Shown: positions 1 to 6,284 of the stretch, one piece after another | Layout: the number at the start of each line of letters is the position of its first letter | How positions within the stretch are numbered: the stretch's first letter is position 1 | NCBI GenBank assembly: GCA_017613225.1 | Contig: JAGAEH010000241.1 | Location: 1 to 23,605, forward strand | Source: Lachnospiraceae bacterium | Lineage (GTDB): Bacteria > Bacillota > Clostridia > Lachnospirales > Lachnospiraceae | DNA length: 23,605 nt | Direction: 5' to 3' | Made by a program: the position numbers and the translations under genes | Notes under the pieces: model-generated | Databases searched by the model: none | Told to the model about the DNA's origin: nothing | What the model saw: the letters and a program-made list of their open reading frames with translations, nothing else

Positions 1-876
1 CGCGTAATCGGTCAGGAAGACGCAGTAGTGAAGATTTCAAAGGCTATGAGACGCCAGCGCGTAGGTTTGCAGGATCCCAACCGCCCCATCGGTTCCTTCC
101 TGTTCCTTGGCCCCACCGGTGTAGGTAAGACAGAGCTTTCCAAGGCTCTTGCCGAGGCTATGTTCGGTGACGAAAACGCCCTAATCAGAGTAGATATGTC
201 GGAGTACATGGAGAGCCATTCGGTTTCCAAGATGATCGGTTCACCTCCCGGCTACGTAGGCTTTGACGACGGCGGCCAGCTGACCGAAGCCGTGCGCAGA
301 AAGCCCTACTCCGTGCTGCTTCTGGATGAGGTGGAAAAGGCCCATCCAGACGTGTTCAACATCCTGCTGCAGGTGCTGGACGACGGCCGCATCACCGATT
401 CCCAGGGGCGGACCGTGGACTTTAAGAATACGATCATCATCATGACGTCCAACCTGGGCAGCAGCTACCTGCTGGAGGGCGTGCGTCCCGACGGGTCCAT
501 CGCCCCTGAGGCGCTGCAGGCCGTGGACGCGCTGCTAAAGACCAGCTTCCGGCCGGAGTTTTTAAACCGTCTGGACGAGATCGTCACTTACAAGCCGCTG
601 ACCCGGGCCGAGATCTTCAGCATCGTGGATCTGCAGATCGCGTCGCTGAACAAGCGGCTGGCGGATAAGGAACTGAGCGTGTCCCTGACCGACGCCGCCA
701 AGGACCTGATCATCGACGAGAGCTTCGATCCCGCCTACGGCGCGCGGCCGCTGAAGCGCTACATCCAGCGCAAGATCGACACCATGATCGCCAAGGCCAT
801 CATCAAGGACGAAGTCACACCCGGCGACAAGTTGACCATCGACGTGGAGAATGGTGAACCGGCGATCCGCCGGTGA
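1..876 (+). CDS. clpB: ATP-dependent chaperone ClpB, C-terminal third (5' partial)
   Basis: The reading frame is open from the first base, so the gene begins left of the window; 291 residues are visible of a family usually about 860 long. They cover the second AAA+ module: Walker A GPTGVGKT at visible residues 37-44, Walker B VLLLDEVEKAHP near 105-115, sensor TSNLGS, and the C-terminal small domain with FRPEFLNRLDE and YGARPLKR. These C-terminal motifs fit ClpB rather than ClpC or ClpA. ClpB is a cytosolic hexameric disaggregase that works with DnaK to rescue aggregated proteins after heat stress. It is followed by a rho-independent terminator and lies convergent to the next gene. The first AAA+ module, the middle coiled coil and the promoter are outside the window. 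Confidence 0.95.
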   Translation, partial: RVIGQEDAVVKISKAMRRQRVGLQDPNRPIGSFLFLGPTGVGKTELSKALAEAMFGDENALIRVDMSEYMESHSVSKMIGSPPGYVGFDDGGQLTEAVRRKPYSVLLLDEVEKAHPDVFNILLQVLDDGRITDSQGRTVDFKNTIIIMTSNLGSSYLLEGVRPDGSIAPEALQAVDALLKTSFRPEFLNRLDEIVTYKPLTRAEIFSIVDLQIASLNKRLADKELSVSLTDAAKDLIIDESFDPAYGARPLKRYIQRKIDTMIAKAIIKDEVTPGDKLTIDVENGEPAIRR

Positions 877-877
877 C

Positions 878-941
878 AAACACACAGGGACGGTCCTTTT
901 GTGTTCACCCCAACACACGGGGACGGTCCTTTTGTGTTCAC
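878..941 (+). repeat. Two direct copies of a GGGGACGGTCC dispersed repeat
   Basis: Two near-identical copies of a unit ending GGGACGGTCCTTTTGTG + TTCAC start their shared core at 887 and 920, a 33-bp period, immediately after the clpB stop codon. The same core recurs at 1003-1022 and, as an inverted pair, at 1701-1759. It looks like a short REP-like intergenic element. No gene that could mobilise it is in the window. Confidence 0.8.
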
Positions 942-952
942 TCCCGCATACC

Positions 953-989
953 AAAAGGCGATGCCGCCATGGCACCGCCTTTTCTTTTT
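953..989 (+). terminator. Rho-independent terminator of clpB
   Basis: AAAAGGCG at 953-960 pairs perfectly with CGCCTTTT at 976-983. An inner TGCC/GGCA stem extends it after one mismatch, around a small loop. TTTTT follows at 985-989. It sits about 75 bp after the clpB stop. The A-run on the other side means it could also act on the convergent phosphatase transcript. Confidence 0.85.
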
Positions 990-1002
990 CCCGATGTGAA
1001 AT

Positions 1003-1022
1003 GGGGACGGTTCTCTTTTCAC
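1003..1022 (+). repeat. Diverged single copy of the GGGGACGGTCC repeat
   Basis: GGGGACGGTTCTCTTTTCAC is a variant of the repeat at 878-941. Its last bases contain the stop codon (TGA on the minus strand, 1019-1021) of the neighbouring phosphatase gene, so the element abuts or has replaced the end of that gene. Confidence 0.65.
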
Positions 1023-1651
1023 CAGTCCTCCACGTTTTCCGAATAAAACGTCCGGTTTTCGAAGATGACCTTCGGTTCACCGTCCTTGACTTCCACCAGC
1101 GAAACGCCGCAGTTTTTGTGGACGCCGTGGCCCCACATCTCCGCCAGGGGCCGCCCCTTGAACAGCGTGAACAGCATGCACATGACGCCGCCGTGGGTGG
1201 AGATCAGGATCGTCGCATCCTGCAGCGCGGGATCCGCGAACAGTTCTTCCAGAAAGCTCTTCAGCCGCCGCTGCAGATCATAAAAGCTCTCTCCGCCTCT
1301 GGGCGGCACGTACTTGTCCGGCGCATCGTGGAAATAGTGGAAATCCGGATCCGTGATATTGCACTGCTCGCCCTTGCAGATCAGACCCTCGTACTCGCCG
1401 AAGGCCAGTTCCATCAGGCGGGGCTCCTCCCGCATGGGGACGTTTCTGCCCGCCAGCACCAGCTCGGCGGTCTCTTTTGCCCGCAGCAGCGGACTGGTGA
1501 TGGCCAGATCAAAGGGGACGTCCCGCAGCGCCGGCGCCGTTTCCATGGCCAGTTTGCGGCCAAAGTCGTTCAGGGGGATGTCGCTCTGCCCCTGCAGCCT
1601 GCGCACCTTATTCCAGTCGGTCTCTCCGTGACGGATCAGATATAGTTTCAT
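1019..1651 (-). CDS. Histidine phosphatase family protein (phosphoglycerate mutase-like)
   Basis: The 210-residue product starts MKLYLIRHGETDWN. LIRHGE at residues 5-10 carries the phospho-accepting histidine of the histidine phosphatase superfamily (PF00300). The SPLLRAKETA segment, the acidic ELAFGEYEG stretch and STHGG with the second catalytic histidine follow in the expected order. Such enzymes are cytosolic broad phosphatases or cofactor-dependent mutases; the substrate cannot be told from sequence. I chose the ATG at 1649-1651 because the motif begins directly after it, although the GAGGAG upstream is rather far (about 13 nt). A longer reading to 1738 would only translate repeat sequence. 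It lies 117 bp downstream of the YkuD gene on the same strand, so it may be co-transcribed. Confidence 0.88.
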   Translation of the reverse strand: MKLYLIRHGETDWNKVRRLQGQSDIPLNDFGRKLAMETAPALRDVPFDLAITSPLLRAKETAELVLAGRNVPMREEPRLMELAFGEYEGLICKGEQCNITDPDFHYFHDAPDKYVPPRGGESFYDLQRRLKSFLEELFADPALQDATILISTHGGVMCMLFTLFKGRPLAEMWGHGVHKNCGVSLVEVKDGEPKVIFENRTFYSENVEDW

Positions 1652-1700
1652 CTTATTCTTTTGACTCCTCGAACTGCCCATTCGTTCCGAGTGTTTTGAA

Positions 1701-1759
1701 GACACAGAGACGGTCCTCTTGTGCTGGAGTGAACACAAAAGGACCGTCCCCGTGTGTTC
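1701..1759. repeat. Inverted pair of the GGGGACGGTCC repeat
   Basis: Arms at 1701-1723 and 1734-1759 carry the GACGGTCC core in opposite orientation, separated by about 10 bp, so the transcript of the upstream YkuD gene would form a long stem immediately after its stop codon. There is no U-run, so it is more like a paired REP element (or a 3'-end stabiliser) than a terminator. Confidence 0.75.
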
Positions 1760-1768
1760 TTATACAGC

Positions 1769-3400
1769 TTATTTATGGCAGCCTCTCTGTACGCACTTGT
1801 AGTGCATGTTGGGGTCGGTGGGATCCCAGGTGTGCCAGGACGGCAGTTTCACGGCGTGAAGCTTGCCGAAGGGGCCGGGGTTGCTGCTCTGATAGATCTC
1901 GACGTACTTGAACTGAACGCGGTGCTCGTAGACCCACTTCGCGTTGACGGCCTCCAGCCGGATGCAGCCGTGGGAGCAGATCGTGCCCAGCATGTTATAG
2001 GCCCTCACGTTCAGGGTGTTGTTGTTGTCCTCTTCGTCATAATATACGGAGTGGAAGAATTTGGTCCCGTCGTATCTGCAGCCCCACTGTCCCCAGGTCG
2101 GTCCCACCAGGCTGACCCAGCGGTGCTTGGAACCCAGGTAATGCTTGCCCAGAGGCGTCGGCTGTCCGGGAGAGCACACGAAGCATTTCACCACCTTGCA
2201 GAAGGACTTGGTAGCCGAGTCGTAGGCCAGGACGTTGACCATGCACTTGCTCTTGTTGACCTTCAGGATCATCTTGCTGCCCCTGACCAGGCTGTAGGTG
2301 TCCATGCGGATCGCGATGCCGTCGCTCTCAAAATAGTATTTATAGCCGTTGACTTTCGTCCAGCCCTTGCCGGTCACCGCCTCTCCGTTGGATTTGACGA
2401 TGACGTACTTTCCGTTGTAGATGCCGGTCTTCGTAATGCGCGTGGTATTTCCGTTCTTGAGGATATAGGGCTTTTTGTCGATCAGCACGAAGCCCTGTTC
2501 CACCAGCTTGCCGTTGTCATCGAAGTATCTCTTCTTTCCTTCCACGGTCTGCCAGCCCTTCGCCAGCTTCCCGTTTTTCAGAAAGCCGTACTTGGCGCCG
2601 TCTATGGTCCTGATCACATTGGCATAGGCATGATGTGACTTGGGATTGATGTAGTACTTCTCCTCTCCCACCGTCATCCATCCGCCGTCGACCCTCTGAG
2701 CCTTATCATTGAAGCCAAAGTAATAGGAGCCGATCTTCCTTATGGAGGAAATATAAGCCTTATAGGACTTTTCGCTGAAATAGTACCTGCTGCCGTCAAA
2801 GGTATGCCAGCCTGTCAGCGCGGCGCCCGACTTTCCGAAGCCGTAATACGCCCCGTCGATCTGCCGCAGGGAGTCCATGTAGGACTTGCAGGACTTCGTC
2901 GAGAAATAATAGCGCTTGGAATCGATGGTCTTCCACCCGGTGATGGCGTGGCAGTTTTTATCAAAATAGTACTTGTATCCGTCGATCGTGACGAGCTTTT
3001 TGCTCACAGCCTTGCCGGTATCCGGATCAAAGTAATACTTGTCTCCTTGGATCGTGTACAGGCCCGTCTTTTTCAGGCCCTTTCCGGAGAAATAATAGAT
3101 GCCGTCTCCGGTATCGGTGAGGCCGATGGCCATCTCGCCGGTGGGAAGGAAAAAGCGGAGCTCGCCGCCGGCGGTCTGCCAGCCGGTCTGCATGTAGCCC
3201 TTCCTGTTGAAGTAATAGTACTTCCCGTCGATACTGTGCAGGCCCTTCATCAGTTTTCCGTCGGATTTATAATAGACTTTGTAGCCGTTGATCTCCTGCC
3301 AGCCGGTCTTTTGCTCCGCGAGGACGGTCATGGTACAAAACAGGCTCACGACCAGCAGCGCGAAGATGATGAATAGTTTGAATCTGTAGTTCTTTTTCAT
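1769..3400 (-). CDS. Secreted L,D-transpeptidase (YkuD) with cell-wall-binding repeats
   Basis: This 543-residue protein has a signal peptide (basic MKKNYRFK, hydrophobic core, likely cut near VLA at 26-28). Residues ~33 to ~370 hold about a dozen repeats of the type GWxxxxGxxYYFxxxG, the choline/glucan-binding-like wall-anchoring repeat. A YkuD domain follows, with SHGCIRL; the catalytic Cys is residue 479 and the conserved His 477. YkuD enzymes form 3-3 cross-links or attach proteins in peptidoglycan outside the membrane. A tail of about 55 residues contains HTWDPTDPNMHYKC. The start is set by GGGAGG 5 bases before the ATG, and a TTGTCA/TACAAT promoter lies just upstream. The histidine phosphatase gene follows on the same strand. 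Confidence 0.9.
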   Translation of the reverse strand: MKKNYRFKLFIIFALLVVSLFCTMTVLAEQKTGWQEINGYKVYYKSDGKLMKGLHSIDGKYYYFNRKGYMQTGWQTAGGELRFFLPTGEMAIGLTDTGDGIYYFSGKGLKKTGLYTIQGDKYYFDPDTGKAVSKKLVTIDGYKYYFDKNCHAITGWKTIDSKRYYFSTKSCKSYMDSLRQIDGAYYGFGKSGAALTGWHTFDGSRYYFSEKSYKAYISSIRKIGSYYFGFNDKAQRVDGGWMTVGEEKYYINPKSHHAYANVIRTIDGAKYGFLKNGKLAKGWQTVEGKKRYFDDNGKLVEQGFVLIDKKPYILKNGNTTRITKTGIYNGKYVIVKSNGEAVTGKGWTKVNGYKYYFESDGIAIRMDTYSLVRGSKMILKVNKSKCMVNVLAYDSATKSFCKVVKCFVCSPGQPTPLGKHYLGSKHRWVSLVGPTWGQWGCRYDGTKFFHSVYYDEEDNNNTLNVRAYNMLGTICSHGCIRLEAVNAKWVYEHRVQFKYVEIYQSSNPGPFGKLHAVKLPSWHTWDPTDPNMHYKCVQRGCHK

Positions 3401-3439
3401 ATATCCTCCCCGGGACCTTAAGAATAAGCTCCCAGTATG

Positions 3440-3468
3440 ATTGTACATTACAGCGTGCGGTTTGACAA
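3440..3468 (-). promoter_or_regulatory. Sigma-A-type promoter of the YkuD gene
   Basis: On the minus strand, -35 TTGTCA (3463-3468) and -10 TACAAT (3440-3445) are separated by exactly 17 bp, each one base from consensus. It lies about 40 bp upstream of the YkuD start codon, giving a short leader of roughly 30 nt. Confidence 0.75.
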
Positions 3469-3478
3469 TCTGTTTCTA

Positions 3479-3600
3479 TTGCTCCGGCAGGCGTGCCAGG
3501 AGCGCGCTTCCGTTCTGTTATTCCGGCAGACGCGCCGGCAGCGCGCTTCCGTTTCTGTTATTCCGGCAGACGCGCCAGCAGCGCGCTTCCGTTTTTCTTC
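3479..3600 (-). repeat. Three tandem copies of the 3' end of the YgjP-like gene (39-40 bp)
   Basis: The core TCCGGCAG begins at 3483, 3522 and 3562. The third copy is the actual end of the metallopeptidase gene: it encodes its last dozen residues (ending SALLARLPE) and the TAA at 3558-3560. The middle copy differs at about one position over 38 bp and keeps the stop. The outermost is more diverged and has lost it. The repeat therefore consists of gene tail plus stop codon copied downstream. Confidence 0.85.
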
Positions 3601-4250
3601 AGCCAGCCGTGCCACTTGTCGTATTCGGGGAACAGCCGCCGTACTTCCGCGTAGAACTTCGGCGAATGATTCATCTCCTTCCGGTGGCAGAGCTCGTGCG
3701 CCACCACGCTGTCCAGTACCATCGGCGGCGCCAGCATCAGCAGGCAGTTGAAATTCAGATTCCCCTTGGAGCTGCAGCTCCCCCAGCGGGTCCGCTGGCT
3801 GCGGATGGTGATGCGTCCGTATGTGACACCCGCCTTTTTCGCGTAAAGAGCGACCCGGCCCGGGATCTGCTCCCTGGCCTGCCGATGCAGTTCCTGCAGT
3901 TCGGCCTCCGTCAGCACCGGTCCGGCGGCCTCCGCCTTCCGGGCCTTTTTCAGCACGCCTTCCCTTGTCCGCAGGATCCAGTCCCGGCGTTCGTTGATGA
4001 ACGCTTCGATCCGCTGCGCCGGCGTGGAGTAAGGCGCGCGCACAAGGACGCTGCCATCCGGCTTGATCTGGATGGCCAGCGTCCTCCGTCTGCTGCGGAT
4101 CAGCTCATATTCAATGGAGGAGGCTTTTCCGGCCGGGAACGCACAATGTTTAACCGTGGGGCTTCGGTCCCCTTTCAGCGTCCTCTGCTCCGCGGGAGCG
4201 TTTTGCTTCTCGGACAGCATCCTCTTCTCCGCATGGTCGTGCCGGGGCAT
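3558..4250 (-). CDS. YgjP-like (SprT-fold) zinc metallopeptidase
   Basis: The 230-residue protein matches the YgjP/DUF45 family (PF01863). It has the early strand RSRRRTLAIQI near 52-62, the signature RTRWGSCSSKGNLNFN around 153-168, the zinc motif HELCH at 185-189 and a third histidine ligand in NHSPKFY (His195). Such proteins are predicted cytosolic zinc-dependent proteases; the substrate is unknown. The start ATG overlaps the upstream tautomerase stop by one base (TGATG), indicating translational coupling. The first ~45 residues are poorly conserved-looking, so a start further in is possible. The C-terminal codons lie inside a tandem repeat that continues past the stop. Confidence 0.85.
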   Translation of the reverse strand: MPRHDHAEKRMLSEKQNAPAEQRTLKGDRSPTVKHCAFPAGKASSIEYELIRSRRRTLAIQIKPDGSVLVRAPYSTPAQRIEAFINERRDWILRTREGVLKKARKAEAAGPVLTEAELQELHRQAREQIPGRVALYAKKAGVTYGRITIRSQRTRWGSCSSKGNLNFNCLLMLAPPMVLDSVVAHELCHRKEMNHSPKFYAEVRRLFPEYDKWHGWLKKNGSALLARLPE

Positions 4251-4477
4251 CAGTACTTCTTCTCCCCCTGGACGATCATCATCTTATCCGGCTGGCCGAA
4301 GATCTCCGGCTGCCTGACCTTCGCGTCCCAGTCCTCCGGATCGATCTCTTCCATGGAGATGCTCACCGCCTGAGGGCGGCAGCCCACCACTTCCAGCACG
4401 GCCTCGTTGATCTTGTCCGCCAGTTTTTTCTTCATTTCCTCATCCTTGGGGAACATTTTTACTGCGATATACGGCAT
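4250..4477 (-). CDS. 4-oxalocrotonate tautomerase family protein
   Basis: The 75-residue protein begins MPYIAVKMFP. After removal of Met, the N-terminal proline is the general base of this superfamily. It is slightly longer than the typical ~62-residue members. The conserved KKKLADKINEAVLEVVG helix and the VSISMEEIDPEDW strand/turn fit a hexameric small tautomerase. The natural substrate cannot be inferred, as no aromatic meta-cleavage genes are nearby. The start is supported by AGGAGG 7 nt upstream. It is the first gene of a two-gene unit with the metallopeptidase and sits behind a long repeat-filled leader. Confidence 0.85.
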   Translation of the reverse strand: MPYIAVKMFPKDEEMKKKLADKINEAVLEVVGCRPQAVSISMEEIDPEDWDAKVRQPEIFGQPDKMMIVQGEKKY

Positions 4478-4494
4478 GATGATACCTCCTTACG

Positions 4495-4743
4495 GCAAAC
4501 CGCTTTTGTCTGGACCCTGAAGCAGGAGTCCTCCGACAAACTGTTTTTGTCTGGGGGCCCTGAAGCAGGGGGCCTTCCAGCAAACCGCTTTTGTCTGAGT
4601 CCTGAGGCAGGGGGCCTTCCAGCAAACCGCTTTTGTCTGGACCCTGAAGCAGGAGTCCTCCAACAAACTGTTTTTGTCTGGACCCTGAAGCAGGGCTCTT
4701 CCAGCAAACCGCTTTTGTCTGGGCCCCGGTGCGGGACTCTTCC
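4495..4743 (-). repeat. Six tandem ~41-bp hairpin repeats in the leader of the tautomerase operon
   Basis: Units begin (G/A)CAAAC on the plus strand at 4495, 4536, 4580, 4622, 4663 and 4704 (spacings 41, 44, 42, 41, 41). On the transcribed minus strand each unit can form a CCUG-CUU-CAGG hairpin, flanked in several copies by a GGAC/GUCC extension, followed by a small CAAA/UUUG stem. The last unit has changed CCTG/CAGG to CCCG/CGGG, a matched base-pair change. The block lies between the start codon and a promoter at 4775-4803, so it should be transcribed as leader RNA. Confidence 0.85.
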
Positions 4744-4774
4744 GGCTGTTTGGTTTTTCTGTATTATCTGGTTT

Positions 4775-4803
4775 ATTGTAAAAAACCCCGGCAGTTCCGT
4801 CAA
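4775..4803 (-). promoter_or_regulatory. Sigma-A-type promoter of the tautomerase-metallopeptidase operon
   Basis: Minus strand: -35 TTGACG (4798-4803), 17-bp spacer, -10 TACAAT (4775-4780). Transcription should begin near 4768, leaving a leader of about 290 nt before the tautomerase ATG. A CTGTGCGAT element (4812-4820) lies 8 bp upstream of the -35. Confidence 0.72.
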
Positions 4804-4864
4804 CAGGATTTATCGCACAGAAAGAGAGTCTCCTAAGGTGCGATCAACCCGCCTTCCATGGTGC

Positions 4865-4977
4865 GAGCAGTCCTCCTTTTATGGCGTTCTCTTTCCGCTC
4901 TCTCTTTCCCCCTTCTCTTTTTCGCTTTTTAGTCTCTTCTTTTTCACCTTCTCTTTCCCGCCTTTTTTCCACCGATC
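4865..4977 (+). other. Polypyrimidine tract between divergent promoters
   Basis: About 110 bp of almost pure C and T on the plus strand, rich in CTCTTTCCC-like words, fills the space between the minus promoter (4775-4803) and the plus promoter (5035-5063). It contains no convincing gene; short reading frames across it are low-complexity shadows. Confidence 0.7.
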
Positions 4978-5034
4978 CCGAATCTGCAGGCGGCTTAAGA
5001 AAGGCTTTTTCTAATAAAATCTGTGCGATCCTTC

Positions 5035-5063
5035 TTGTCATTTCACTCCGGACCCTCTATCAT
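5035..5063 (+). promoter_or_regulatory. Sigma-A-type promoter of the putative nuclease gene
   Basis: TTGTCA at 5035-5040 and TATCAT at 5058-5063 are separated by 17 bp. Each hexamer is one base from consensus. It predicts a leader of about 70 nt before the ATG at 5144. CTGTGCGAT lies at 5021-5029, five bases upstream of the -35. Confidence 0.75.
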
Positions 5064-5143
5064 AACAGTTGGACAGATCTAAAAGCTTTCGCATTTCTAT
5101 TCATTTCTATCCAATCAATTCTATTCCATTCGGAGGTATGAAA

Positions 5144-5962
5144 ATGAACCCGAAAACCATCTTAATCGACAGACGCCGCTTACTGCTTGACCAGATCAAC
5201 GCCCTGGAACGGCATTTAGAAACTTTGCCGCCCGGGAAGATCATCTTCAATAAAAACGGGGAAGCATGGCGATGGCGGTACGTCGACTCCTCGCAGAACA
5301 TCGTTTCCATTTCCAAAAAGGACACGTCATTCGCATCAAAAATGTCTGAGAAGCGATTTCTGACCGATCTTTTGGCCGCACTGAACACACAGGTAAATGC
5401 CATCGACAAATGTCTTGAGATCTGGCAGGATCCTCCCACTTTTCCAAATCGTCTTGACGAGGACTGTCCGGACTATTTCCGCCTGCTGGCGCCGTTCTTT
5501 TCGGAAAGAATACTGGAGCAGCGCAGATGGGCCAACGCCCCTTATGAAGCTTGTCCGGACCATCCCGAGCGGTTGATCGTCCCTACAAAAGCCGGCGTTA
5601 TGGTCAGATCCAAGTCTGAATCCTTCATTGCCAATTCACTCAATGACCATACCCTGGTATTTCATTACGAGGAGGCTCTGCAGCTGCTTGGGATAAAGAT
5701 CTATCCAGACTTCAAGATCTGGAATCCTGGAAGTGGTCCAAAGTTCATCATCTGGGAACACTTTGGCATGATGGACGTACCGGCGTATGCGCTTGCCGCG
5801 CGGCAAAAGCTGGCTGCTCTTTTAGAGGCGGGCTTCCTTCCCGGCTGGAACCTCATTATCACATTCGAAGACAAAGATCATCCGCTGGATCCCAATTATG
5901 TTGAGGCGCTGATCAGCTATCATTTTCATACGGACGATGTTTTGCAGATCCTGAAGCTGTGA
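5144..5962 (+). CDS. Putative PD-(D/E)XK nuclease-like protein
   Basis: The 272-residue product has no assignable name. Residues ~156-245 look like a PD-(D/E)XK core: SKSESFIANSL (Glu159) in the first helix, YPDFKI with Asp189, then FIIWEHFGMMD with Glu205, followed by a KLAALLEAG helix and LIITFED strand. The third motif has WEH rather than the canonical (D/E)xK lysine, as in some divergent members. The N-terminal ~100 residues are helical and charged and may bind a partner or DNA. No signal peptide or membrane segment is seen. The start is set by GGAGG seven bases before the ATG at 5144; an in-frame ATG at 5138 is too close to it. It has its own promoter and is monocistronic. Nuclease activity is an inference. 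Confidence 0.65.
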   Translation: MNPKTILIDRRRLLLDQINALERHLETLPPGKIIFNKNGEAWRWRYVDSSQNIVSISKKDTSFASKMSEKRFLTDLLAALNTQVNAIDKCLEIWQDPPTFPNRLDEDCPDYFRLLAPFFSERILEQRRWANAPYEACPDHPERLIVPTKAGVMVRSKSESFIANSLNDHTLVFHYEEALQLLGIKIYPDFKIWNPGSGPKFIIWEHFGMMDVPAYALAARQKLAALLEAGFLPGWNLIITFEDKDHPLDPNYVEALISYHFHTDDVLQILKL

Positions 5963-5994
5963 GCCTGCCATTTTTGGTCGATCATCCGCCGGTA

Positions 5995-6132
5995 TGGTCA
6001 GAATTTGACTATATCTGGTCAGACTGACCAAAAATCCTCGATTTCTGACCAACTGTTTCATAAGAATGACGTCTTTGGTCAGAATCGCTCTCTTTTTGGT
6101 CAGCCTGACCAAGAAATCGCATTTACTGACCA
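5995..6132. repeat. Two 57-bp mirror-symmetric modules of TGGTCAG half-sites
   Basis: Half-sites TGGTCAG start at 5995, 6016, 6076 and 6097; the inverse CTGACCA starts at 6024, 6045, 6105 and 6126. Each module therefore reads site, 14-bp spacer, site, 1 bp, inverted site, 14-bp spacer, inverted site (5995-6051 and 6076-6132). The 21-bp distance between same-orientation sites is two helical turns. Module 2 repeats module 1 at +81 bp. The half-sites are perfect while the spacers differ, which points to protein-binding sites. A weaker TGGTCG is at 5975. The block lies between convergent genes. Confidence 0.85.
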
Positions 6133-6150
6133 CCCAGTCAGTACAACCAC

Positions 6151-6256
6151 TGTCTGGCAGGCAATAAAAGAGGAGCACATGGAGGCCTTTCTGTCTGGCG
6201 GGCAATAAAAGAGGGCCACGTGGCGGCTCGGCCTCAGGCTTGACTGGCAAGCGATA
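6151..6256 (-). repeat. Degenerate copies of the terminator region
   Basis: A segment reading CTGGC(A/G)GGCAATAAAAGAGG occurs near 6154 and 6195, and a related TGGC-AAGCGATAAAAAGAGG near 6244 that runs into the terminator arm (spacings about 41 and 48 bp). The middle copy can still form a GAGG-CC/GGCCTC stem; the first is decayed. They look like tandem duplications of the terminator stem. Confidence 0.6.
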
Positions 6257-6283
6257 AAAAGAGGCCCGCACAGGGGCCTCTTT
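6253..6283 (-). terminator. Rho-independent terminator of the abgB pair
   Basis: AAAGAGGCCC (6258-6267) and GGGCCTCTTT (6274-6283) form a perfect 10-bp stem with a 6-base loop. On the minus strand the stem is followed by a T-rich run ending TTTTTATC, so it ends transcripts arriving from the M20 hydrolase genes. It could also work for the plus-strand gene. Confidence 0.85.
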
Positions 6284-6284
6284 G

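Noticed and set aside
851..1645. A 264-codon plus-strand frame over the phosphatase
   Set aside because: It begins in the intergenic repeat and terminator and runs antisense through a gene with clear catalytic motifs.
4495..4743. CRISPR array or known tandem riboswitch
   Set aside because: No variable spacers, irregular 41-44 bp spacing, and no match to a riboswitch core that I recognise.
4459..4803. Open frames with periodic peptides across the leader repeats
   Set aside because: The peptide periodicity only reflects the 41-bp DNA repeat; no ribosome binding site, and the unit length is not a multiple of three throughout.
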